Shown: positions 1-5,634 of the stretch, in pieces
How the letters are laid out: each line of letters starts with the position of its first letter
Numbering within the stretch: position 1 is the first letter of the stretch
Source: Planctomycetota bacterium
Lineage (GTDB): Bacteria; Planctomycetota; Phycisphaerae; Sedimentisphaerales; Anaerohalosphaeraceae
DNA: 5,634 nucleotides
Direction: 5' to 3'
Assembly (NCBI GenBank): GCA_019456245.1
Contig: VRUF01000194.1
Span: forward strand, 1-5,634
Program-made: the position numbers and the translations under genes
The notes under the pieces: model-generated
Told to the model about the DNA's origin: nothing
Databases searched by the model: none
What the model saw: the letters and a program-made list of their open reading frames with translations, nothing else

Positions 1-1271
1 TTCTTTCGATTGTTCGAGATGACGCTGAGAAAATATCTGTTGGCAAATTTGCGGGCAACCACACCCTGCCTCAGGAAGATATTAACCAATTACTCGTCGA
101 TAAGGCCAAAGAAGGAAAAATGGTCGTTCGCCTCAAAGGCGGCGATCCATATATATTTGGTCGCGGCGGCGAAGAAGCCGAGGCATGCTATGAAAATGAC
201 ATAACTTTCGAAGTCGTCCCCGGAGTAACAAGCGCATTTTCGGCTCCAGGCTACGCGGGAATACCCCCAACACACAGAGACTGCACTACCAATGTAGCGG
301 TAGTTACCGGCCACAGAAAAAAAGGGGACGACCGCCCTATCGACATACCAAAAGCAGGCACTGTGATATTCCTCATGTCTGTTGGAAATATTCCGAGGAT
401 CATAAAGCAACTGCTTAACGAAGGCTGGGCAGGTGACACACCCATCGCCGTCATCGAACACGGAACATGGTATGACCAGCGTGTAATAGCGGGCAAGCTC
501 GACAATTTCCTGGAGATCATAAAAGAAAACCCACTGAGGACGCCGGGCATCTTTGTAGTCGGCAAGGTTGTCGAAATGCGGGAAAAACTCGGGTGGTATT
601 CAAAAAAACCACGTATTCTCATGCTCGGAACACACCCGGACAAATACATACACCTCGGAACGATCGTACACAGGCAATTGATCGAATGCGTCGGCCTTGA
701 CGATTACACAGACGCCGACAAACAGATCGGCAACATCAAAGCATTCGGCTGGATCGTCTTTACAAGCGCAAACGGCATTCGGCACTTCTTTGCAAGGCTA
801 AAAACAAAAGGGCTCGACTGCCGCTCACTTGCAAACGCGAAGATCGGAGTCATCGGCGCTACTACCGCAGAAACACTCGCCAAATACGGAATAAATGCAG
901 ATCTTTGTGCGAAAAATCAATCAAGCCAGGGACTTCTGGAAGCTTTCAGCAATGTCGATGTTAAAGGTGAAAAGATACTGCTGCCTCAGGCTGAGGTATC
1001 TTCCCAGTTATTGCCCGATGGCCTGAAAGAAATGGGCGCCGATGTTGTTAAAATGCCCGTATATAAAACCATCGAACGTCAGTGCGACGACGTTGACTTT
1101 GATTATATAGACCAGGTGCTCTTTACAAGCGGTTCGAGTGTAAGAGCATTCGTAAAACGTTTTGGACAAGTGCCGGAACATGTAAAAGCCTACTGCCTCG
1201 GACTGCCGACACTTTCAACCGCAGAAGAAAACGGAATCGAAGCAGAAGTCCTACCGAAAGATCAGGAGTAA
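1..1271 (+). CDS. cobA-hemD: Fused uroporphyrinogen-III C-methyltransferase / uroporphyrinogen-III synthase (5' partial)
   Basis: Bifunctional cytoplasmic tetrapyrrole enzyme. The N-terminal SUMT (CobA) domain methylates uroporphyrinogen III at C2 and C7 with S-adenosylmethionine to give precorrin-2; the C-terminal HemD domain cyclises hydroxymethylbilane to uroporphyrinogen III. The frame is open from base 3, so the true start lies upstream and roughly 40 residues are missing (my estimate from the family layout); 422 residues are visible. SUMT signatures are the GKxxxxH/QxxIN stretch (bases 42-99), VVRLKGGDP then IFGRGGEE (bases 123-179), VVPGVTSA followed by YAGIPPTHRD, a VTGH motif, and TPIAVIEHGT with QRV. 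The domain ends at a VGKVVEMREKLGW linker near base 595. The HemD domain follows with FTSANGIRHF, GVIGATTAETL, LLPQAE, PVYKTIE and LFTSGSSVRAF. The C-terminus stops right after EVLPKDQE, slightly earlier than I expect for HemD. The ATG at base 120 is internal to the SUMT domain and is not the start. It lies directly upstream of hemL, probably in the same operon. Confidence 0.95.
   Translation, partial: LSIVRDDAEKISVGKFAGNHTLPQEDINQLLVDKAKEGKMVVRLKGGDPYIFGRGGEEAEACYENDITFEVVPGVTSAFSAPGYAGIPPTHRDCTTNVAVVTGHRKKGDDRPIDIPKAGTVIFLMSVGNIPRIIKQLLNEGWAGDTPIAVIEHGTWYDQRVIAGKLDNFLEIIKENPLRTPGIFVVGKVVEMREKLGWYSKKPRILMLGTHPDKYIHLGTIVHRQLIECVGLDDYTDADKQIGNIKAFGWIVFTSANGIRHFFARLKTKGLDCRSLANAKIGVIGATTAETLAKYGINADLCAKNQSSQGLLEAFSNVDVKGEKILLPQAEVSSQLLPDGLKEMGADVVKMPVYKTIERQCDDVDFDYIDQVLFTSGSSVRAFVKRFGQVPEHVKAYCLGLPTLSTAEENGIEAEVLPKDQE
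1264..1268 (+). promoter_or_regulatory. Ribosome binding site of hemL, inside the end of cobA-hemD
   Basis: AGGAG lies 5 bases before the hemL ATG and overlaps the last codons of the upstream gene, whose stop codon (1269-1271) sits between the site and the ATG. This arrangement fixes the hemL start and suggests translational coupling: ribosomes finishing the HemD domain end within reach of the hemL start. Confidence 0.8.
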
Positions 1272-1273
1272 AT

Positions 1274-2551
1274 ATGCGTAACGTTAAGAGTGCAAAACTT
1301 TTTAACAAAGCCCTACAAGTTATCCCCGGCGGAGTCAACAGCCCTGTCCGTGCGTTTAAGTCTGTTGATGCAAAACCGATATTCATTGAAAAGGCAAAAG
1401 GCCCTCACCTTTACGATGCCGACGGGAATAAGTACATCGACTACTGCCTTTCATGGGGGCCTATGATACTCGGCCACGCTAACAAAGACATACTCAGCGA
1501 TGTCCGCAAGGCCATGGCAAAAGGCACCAGCTATGGCATACCAACCGAAGCCGAGACAATACTCGCTGAGATGATAACCAAAGCAATTGCATCTATCGAC
1601 AAGATTCGCCTCGTAAGTTCCGGTACCGAAGCTGTCATGACGGCCCTGCGTCTTGCTCGTGGTTTTACCGGCAAAGATAAGATCGTAAAGTTCATCGGAG
1701 GTTATCACGGCCATGTCGATCATATGCTGGTCAGCGCCGGATCCGGTCTTGCAACGCTTGGAGCCCCTTCCAGCCCGGGAGTGCCAAAAGATTTTGCAAA
1801 AAATACTATCGTACTTCCATACAATGATCTCGATGCCGTTAAAAAAGTTTTTGCGAAAGAAGGCAATAAAATCGCAGCCATTATTGTTGAGCCCGTCGCC
1901 GGTAACATGGGAACCATCATCCCGCCCAAAAGCTTCCTAAAGGGCCTTAGAAGTGTATGTACGAAAAACAAATCTTTGCTGATATTCGATGAGGTAATAA
2001 GTGGCTTTCGCCTTACGTACGGCGGGTACCAGGACATCATAGCTGTCAAACCTGACCTGACAACATTAGGCAAGATCATCGGCGGCGGTTTCCCGATAGG
2101 AGCAGTCGGCGGAAAGAAAAAGATAATGGATTGCCTTTCGCCTCTCGGCACTGTTTACCAGGCAGGAACTCTTTCCGGTAACCCGGTTTGTGTTGCTGCC
2201 GGTATCGCAACGCTCAAAATGCTAAAATCGAAAAAGCCCTACGCAAAACTTAACCGAACAACAGAAAAACTTTGCAAAGGCATAACGGAAATACTCGCCG
2301 AAAAGTCAATCCCGCATACGATCAATCAGATCGGCTCGATGTTCACCCTCTTCTTCAATGAAGGGCCGGTAAAAGATTTTGATTCGGCTGCGAAGTCAGA
2401 TACAAAACGATACGGGTCATACTTCAGGCAGATGTTAGAAGCAGGAATATACATACCCCCAAGCCAGTTCGAAGCGAATTTCGTATCGACAACACACACG
2501 CAAAAAGATTTTGACAAAACCATCAAAGCAATAAAAAAAATCAAAGTGTAA
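1274..2551 (+). CDS. hemL: Glutamate-1-semialdehyde 2,1-aminomutase
   Basis: Cytoplasmic PLP-dependent enzyme of the C5 pathway that converts glutamate-1-semialdehyde (made by HemA from glutamyl-tRNA) to 5-aminolevulinate, the first committed tetrapyrrole precursor. The 425 residues match the usual family length. It is a class-III aminotransferase fold with the GSAM-specific N-terminus IPGGVNSPVRAF (residues 17-28), the cofactor phosphate-binding SSGTEA (115-120), GGYHGH (142-147), the PLP ring aspartate in FDEVISGFR (D239), and the Schiff-base lysine K267 in TTLGKIIGGGFPIGA. QAGTLSGNP (296-304) is also characteristic and separates it from acetylornithine or GABA aminotransferases. The start is supported by an AGGAG site 5 bases upstream; the gene begins 2 bases after the cobA-hemD stop, so co-transcription is likely. 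No truncation or missing key residue is seen. Confidence 0.97.
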   Translation: MRNVKSAKLFNKALQVIPGGVNSPVRAFKSVDAKPIFIEKAKGPHLYDADGNKYIDYCLSWGPMILGHANKDILSDVRKAMAKGTSYGIPTEAETILAEMITKAIASIDKIRLVSSGTEAVMTALRLARGFTGKDKIVKFIGGYHGHVDHMLVSAGSGLATLGAPSSPGVPKDFAKNTIVLPYNDLDAVKKVFAKEGNKIAAIIVEPVAGNMGTIIPPKSFLKGLRSVCTKNKSLLIFDEVISGFRLTYGGYQDIIAVKPDLTTLGKIIGGGFPIGAVGGKKKIMDCLSPLGTVYQAGTLSGNPVCVAAGIATLKMLKSKKPYAKLNRTTEKLCKGITEILAEKSIPHTINQIGSMFTLFFNEGPVKDFDSAAKSDTKRYGSYFRQMLEAGIYIPPSQFEANFVSTTHTQKDFDKTIKAIKKIKV

Positions 2552-2554
2552 ATG

Positions 2555-2564
2555 ATACCGGTAT
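2555..2564. other. 10-bp perfect palindrome in the hemL / Rrf2 convergent gap
   Basis: ATACCGGTAT is an exact inverted repeat without spacer, inside the 21-base gap between the two stop codons. As RNA it could form only a three-pair stem around a CCGG loop, so it is not a convincing terminator. It may be chance, or a weak part of the transcript ends that must lie near here for both convergent units. Confidence 0.3.
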
Positions 2565-2572
2565 GGTTTGTG

Positions 2573-3028
2573 TTATGGCTCTACAGGCATCTCTGTTGGG
2601 TGTTCGTTAAATTTATGCTCGGGATGATTCCATGCGGCATCGACTAAACTGGTTTCAGTAAGCAATGCAGCCATCTTTTTTGTCGACCGTTGCCATGCAC
2701 CATAAATATAACAATTTTCAGGCGTACCACCACACTCGCAGTGCTTCATAAAACAGTCTTTAAACAAACCGCTGCCCTCCATTACCTCAAAAAGATCCAT
2801 AAGGCTCGTATGGCTGGGCGGATTTACAAACTTATATCCCTTACTTCGCGGTGTTGCTAATTCTACAATACCGGCATCGACAAGCTTCTTGAATATTTTC
2901 GTCAGGTTACTTTTCGGTACACCTTCAGCTTTTGAGATCGCTTCGATACTTACCGGCAATTGCGTTAAATGCCTGACCATATACATTAAAGCGTGGAGAG
3001 CATAGCTGGTTACTTTTTTTAATTTCAT
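2573..3028 (-). CDS. Rrf2-family transcriptional regulator with a four-cysteine cluster
   Basis: DNA-binding regulator of the Rrf2 family, which includes IscR (Fe-S status), NsrR (nitric oxide) and CymR (cysteine). It has 151 residues, a normal family length. The start MKLKKVTSYALHALMYM is the typical first helix. The winged helix-turn-helix spans about residues 25-70: VSIEAISKAEGVPKSNLTKI, then KLVDAGIVE and a wing at RSKGYKFVNPP, followed by the dimerisation segment MDLFEVMEGSG (77-87). Cysteines C92, C97, C99 and C106 occupy the region where Fe-S-binding members carry three cluster ligands, so a redox-, NO- or iron-responsive cluster is plausible but inferred. The tail contains three histidines (135, 138, 143). 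The ATG is chosen from the family N-terminus; the nearest Shine-Dalgarno match, AAGGA at 3041-3045, sits 12 bases away, which is long. It is the last gene of the minus-strand unit, 32 bases after the response regulator. Specific subfamily and targets are unknown. Confidence 0.9.
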   Translation of the reverse strand: MKLKKVTSYALHALMYMVRHLTQLPVSIEAISKAEGVPKSNLTKIFKKLVDAGIVELATPRSKGYKFVNPPSHTSLMDLFEVMEGSGLFKDCFMKHCECGGTPENCYIYGAWQRSTKKMAALLTETSLVDAAWNHPEHKFNEHPTEMPVEP

Positions 3029-3060
3029 TATGTTCTCTATTCCTTGGTATTTACGAATTA

Positions 3061-4437
3061 TTATTCTGTCAAATCTTCGATTTTCTTGCTTCCGTTAATG
3101 TTAAGTTCGTCAATTTTTCTGTAAAGACTCGATAGGCCAACACCAAGTGCCTTCGCAGCCTGTGCCTTGTTCCCGAAAAATTTATCAAGAACATGAATAA
3201 TGTACTGTCTTTCATAACTTCTCACGGCATGATGCAGATCATACTCACCATTGTCATTCTTGGTATCGGCAGCAGCAAAAATGCCTATATCGGAAACTTT
3301 TATCGTATCGCCCTCGGCGAATATGATAGATCTCTCGATAACATTCTGCAGTTCTCTTATATTGCCCTTCCACTCGTAATCCATAAGCACTTGCATTACG
3401 TCATCATTGACATAAACGCAGTTTTTGCCCATCTCTGAATTATATTTTTCGACAAAGTAACGGACCAGTTTGGGTATATCATCTCTTCGTTCCCTCAGCG
3501 GCGGCAAATGTATTCCTACCACATTGAGGCGATAGTAAAGATCTTCTCTGAACTTATCGTCATCAATTTCATCAAGCAGCTTTTTATTTGTCGCTGCTAC
3601 CAACCTGTGGCGAATTTCAATTGGTTCTGTTGCACCTACCGGCCAGATTTCTCTATCCTCTACAGCCCGAAGCAGTTTAACCTGACAGCTTAAAGGCATA
3701 TGTCCGATCTCATCAAGAAACAAAGTCCCATCTCCCACTGCTTCAAACAGGCCCTTCTTATCGCTGTGAGCACCTGTAAAGCTGCCCTTGACATGTCCAA
3801 AAAGCTCACTCTCAAGAAGCCCCTCAGGAATCGCACCGCAGTTTATGGCGATAAACCGGCTGGACGATACCGAACTTGTCGCGTGTATAGCTCTGGCAAC
3901 CATTTCCTTTCCCGTACCGCTTTCACCTGTGATCAGAACATTACTTCTTGCGCCGGAGACCTTATAAATCGTCTCGAAAACATGCTTCATCGAAGGCGAA
4001 TCACCGATTATACTGTCAATGCTGAACTGACCGTCAAGCTGCGTTTTAAGATCTGTGTTCTCTTGCTGCAATTGGCGATAGCGTGACTGCTGCTCAATCT
4101 TCAGAATAACATCTTCAAATATCACCGGCTTCATTACATATTCGCTTGCACCAAGCTTAATAGCCTCTACTGCCATTTCTACAGTACCGAAGGCCGTTAC
4201 CATAATCACCCTGGTATCGGGGCGAAGACTCATTGTTTCACGAAGAACCTTAATTCCGTCGGCACCCGGCATCTGAATATCAAGGATAACAACATCGTAG
4301 GGATCTTTGCGAATAGCATCTATCGCTTTAAGACCGTCACAAGCCGTAGTAACCTCAAAGCCTTCCTCCACTAAAACTCTGGAAAAAGTCTCTCGAAAAG
4401 TATCTTCGTCGTCTGCTAATAAAATCCTTACCTTCAT
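3061..4437 (-). CDS. NtrC-type sigma-54-dependent response regulator
   Basis: Cytoplasmic transcription activator that, when phosphorylated, should use ATP hydrolysis to open sigma-54 RNA polymerase promoters. All three domains are present in 458 residues. Receiver domain (about 1-115): acidic pocket D9/D10, phospho-acceptor D53 in ILDIQMPG, T81 and K103. A predicted helical linker (about 112-137) joins it to the AAA+ domain (about 142-370): Walker A GESGTGKE (171-178), sigma-54 contact loop GSFTGA (218-223, a variant of GAFTGA), Walker B TLFLDEIG (D242, E243), arginine residues R297 and R303 in FREDLYYRL, and sensor II GNIREL (R361). The C-terminal Fis-type helix-turn-helix (about 405-445) includes NKAQAAKALGVGLSSLYRKI. 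It follows the kinase gene by 40 bases and is almost certainly its partner. Family labels such as AtoC, ZraR or NtrC would go beyond the evidence; target genes are not visible. Confidence 0.96.
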   Translation of the reverse strand: MKVRILLADDEDTFRETFSRVLVEEGFEVTTACDGLKAIDAIRKDPYDVVILDIQMPGADGIKVLRETMSLRPDTRVIMVTAFGTVEMAVEAIKLGASEYVMKPVIFEDVILKIEQQSRYRQLQQENTDLKTQLDGQFSIDSIIGDSPSMKHVFETIYKVSGARSNVLITGESGTGKEMVARAIHATSSVSSSRFIAINCGAIPEGLLESELFGHVKGSFTGAHSDKKGLFEAVGDGTLFLDEIGHMPLSCQVKLLRAVEDREIWPVGATEPIEIRHRLVAATNKKLLDEIDDDKFREDLYYRLNVVGIHLPPLRERRDDIPKLVRYFVEKYNSEMGKNCVYVNDDVMQVLMDYEWKGNIRELQNVIERSIIFAEGDTIKVSDIGIFAAADTKNDNGEYDLHHAVRSYERQYIIHVLDKFFGNKAQAAKALGVGLSSLYRKIDELNINGSKKIEDLTE

Positions 4438-4443
4438 TACTAT

Positions 4444-4448
4444 TCCCT
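4444..4448 (-). promoter_or_regulatory. Ribosome binding site of the response regulator
   Basis: AGGGA on the minus strand lies 6 bases before the ATG at 4437 and supports that start. It is in the 40-base gap after the kinase stop, so the response regulator has its own initiation site and does not depend on overlap with the kinase. Confidence 0.6.
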
Positions 4449-4477
4449 ATTTGTATGCTTTTTTTGAACTATCTCAA

Positions 4478-5560
4478 TTATATATTTTCGGCAGCATCTT
4501 CAACCGCACCTGTATCGCTTATTAAATCCTTCTTTGGTCTTACAGGAACTCTGATTATCACTGTCGTTCCTTTACCGGGCTCTGATTCCAGTTCAATTAA
4601 ACCATCGACTTCGGCTATTAAATTGTAGCTTATATACAAACCCAGGCCAGTACCCTTTCCGATCTCCTTCGTAGTAAAAAATGACTCAAACGCCCTTCTG
4701 CAAACCTCCTGCTCCATACCAATTCCGGTATCACTGATTCGAACTTCGATCATATCATCAACAAAACTCCGTGTAACTTTGAGTTGTTTATAACTATCTG
4801 CCTCCTTGGCAACCATCGCATCCAGTGCATTGATGATAATATTCAGCATTACCTGCTCATAATGTAATGGGTTGAGCCACACCATAGGCAGGTCGAAATT
4901 GACAACGTTATCGAACTCAACAGAAGTTGCACGTTTATCAAATCTAACCAGTGCGAGCGTGCTCTCTATAATAGTATTGACATCGACCCATTTATACTCG
5001 CTCGTTGCAGGCCGTGAAAGACTCAGCATTCGTCTAAGAATTAAAGATATTCGCTCGATCTGTTCTTGCATCAAGTCCAGCTGTTCAGGCTGGGCGGGTA
5101 CCTTGATCTTTCGGGCGATATATTGAACAATCGACGACAGACTCGCAAGCGGATTTCCTATCTCGTGTGCAATACCGGTTGCCATTTGACCGATAGCTAC
5201 CATTTTTTCACGTTGAGCAAGCTCTACACGAGACATTTTGAGCATCTCATTGATCAGAGCAGTCTCTTCAGTACGTGTCCTAAGATCAGATTCAAGCTTT
5301 TTATGTTCCGTAAGATCCTGCCCTACAATTACATAACCAAGCCTTGCGTTACCTGCGTCCATAACAGGACAGCTTTTCGCTTCGACATACTGACCTTCAA
5401 CTTCAAAATTGATACGACCTTCAGATGAATTCCCATCGTTAATTTCTGTCTTGAGCCCTGCGATATGCTCGACTAGCTTAGCGGGAAAATCATCAAGCAA
5501 ATCCTTCTTGCCACCGGCCCATTTGGCTGCTTCTGGATTGGACATAGCAACCTGGCCCAA
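4478..5560 (-). CDS. PAS-domain sensor histidine kinase
   Basis: Sensor kinase of a two-component system, expected to autophosphorylate and pass the phosphate to D53 of the adjacent regulator. From the TTG at 5560 it has 360 residues. Domains: a PAS-type sensor (about 1-88; SNPEAAKWAGG near the start, ending in GYVIVGQDLTEHKKLE), a probable coiled coil (about 84-125), a HisKA dimerisation domain with phospho-acceptor H132 in AHEIGNPL, and an HATPase domain with N box N240/N244 (LNIIINALDAM), G1 box DTGIG (277-281), F box FESFFTTK and G2 box GKGTGLGL (301-308). No membrane segment or signal peptide is seen, so it is probably cytosolic; the ligand is unknown. The start is uncertain: the frame is open back to a stop at 5624-5626 with no ATG or GTG, leaving TTG 5560 or ATG 5545, and the PAS-like sequence seems to continue upstream of both. 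It is the first visible gene of the minus-strand unit. Confidence 0.93.
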   Translation of the reverse strand: MGQVAMSNPEAAKWAGGKKDLLDDFPAKLVEHIAGLKTEINDGNSSEGRINFEVEGQYVEAKSCPVMDAGNARLGYVIVGQDLTEHKKLESDLRTRTEETALINEMLKMSRVELAQREKMVAIGQMATGIAHEIGNPLASLSSIVQYIARKIKVPAQPEQLDLMQEQIERISLILRRMLSLSRPATSEYKWVDVNTIIESTLALVRFDKRATSVEFDNVVNFDLPMVWLNPLHYEQVMLNIIINALDAMVAKEADSYKQLKVTRSFVDDMIEVRISDTGIGMEQEVCRRAFESFFTTKEIGKGTGLGLYISYNLIAEVDGLIELESEPGKGTTVIIRVPVRPKKDLISDTGAVEDAAENI

Positions 5561-5634
5561 TACTGTTCGGAACCCATTTTGTACCTTTTTTGATATTTTA
5601 AATATTTTCAGAAAATCCGCATTTTAGACTTGCG
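5561..5634 (-). promoter_or_regulatory. AT-rich leader of the kinase gene with an out-of-frame Shine-Dalgarno/ATG
   Basis: All three minus-strand frames carry a stop in this stretch, so the kinase must begin here or just inside it. The sequence is rich in A and T and could hold the operon promoter, but I cannot assign -35 and -10 boxes with confidence. AAAGG (5584-5588) lies 6 bases before an ATG (5575-5577), the best-looking initiation site in the region, yet that ATG is in a different frame from the kinase and would give a peptide of only about 34 codons. Confidence 0.4.

Noticed and set aside
120..122. ATG at base 120 as the start of cobA-hemD
   Set aside because: The SUMT signature continues upstream in the same frame to base 3, so this is an internal methionine and the gene is cut by the window edge.
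90..649. Two minus-strand open frames opposite the methyltransferase domain
   Set aside because: They overlap each other and the conserved SUMT motifs on the plus strand; no domain or ribosome binding site supports them.
1720..2151. 143-codon minus-strand open frame opposite hemL
   Set aside because: It lies entirely against the conserved core of hemL, shows no recognisable domain and is the usual antisense shadow of a gene with biased codon use.
2555..2564. Bidirectional terminator at the palindrome
   Set aside because: The palindrome has no loop-forming spacer, a stem of only three pairs is possible, and no U-tract follows on the plus strand.
3700..4086. 128-codon plus-strand open frame opposite the sigma-54 activator
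   Set aside because: It is antisense to the Walker A and GSFTGA region, with no protein-family signature in its translation.
5168..5184. Sigma-54 promoter look-alike on the minus strand (TGGCA ... TTGCA)
   Set aside because: GG and GC are separated by 11 bases where 10 are needed, and it encodes the conserved segment before the kinase H box.
4872..5428. Plus-strand open frames opposite the kinase
   Set aside because: They overlap each other and cover the HisKA/HATPase and PAS coding region in antisense; their translations look like non-coding shadow.

Overview
The window holds five protein-coding genes in two convergent blocks. It looks like ordinary bacterial chromosome: coding density is high, gaps are short, base composition leans slightly to AT, and I see no mobile element, CRISPR array, rRNA or tRNA. 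The combination of a fused CobA-HemD protein, C5-pathway heme synthesis (HemL), a PAS histidine kinase with a sigma-54 activator, and an Rrf2 regulator would fit a Gram-negative, probably anaerobic or facultative lineage. Planctomycetes of the Phycisphaerae type or a deltaproteobacterial relative are candidates. This placement is an impression from protein style, not from a search.

Plus strand, bases 1-2551: tetrapyrrole synthesis. A 5'-truncated gene encodes uroporphyrinogen-III C-methyltransferase fused to uroporphyrinogen-III synthase. It is followed after 2 bases by hemL (glutamate-1-semialdehyde aminomutase), whose ribosome binding site lies inside the end of the upstream gene. HemL makes 5-aminolevulinate at the start of the pathway. 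The HemD part closes the uroporphyrinogen-III ring, and the CobA part diverts uroporphyrinogen III to precorrin-2 for siroheme, cobalamin or the alternative heme route. The genes for the intermediate steps (hemA, hemB, hemC) are not visible.

Minus strand, bases 5560-2573 (read right to left): a regulatory operon of a soluble PAS-containing histidine kinase, then a 40-base gap, an NtrC-type sigma-54-dependent response regulator, a 32-base gap, and an Rrf2-family regulator with a four-cysteine cluster. The kinase and response regulator form a complete two-component pair: all the expected catalytic boxes are present. Their target promoters are not visible. The Rrf2 gene ends 21 bases from the end of hemL, tail to tail.

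The points most worth a second look are the 5' end of the kinase gene, where the best Shine-Dalgarno/ATG is out of frame with the kinase, the unusual cysteine spacing of the Rrf2 protein, and the three-gene regulatory cassette itself. I found no evidence for a wholly new system.
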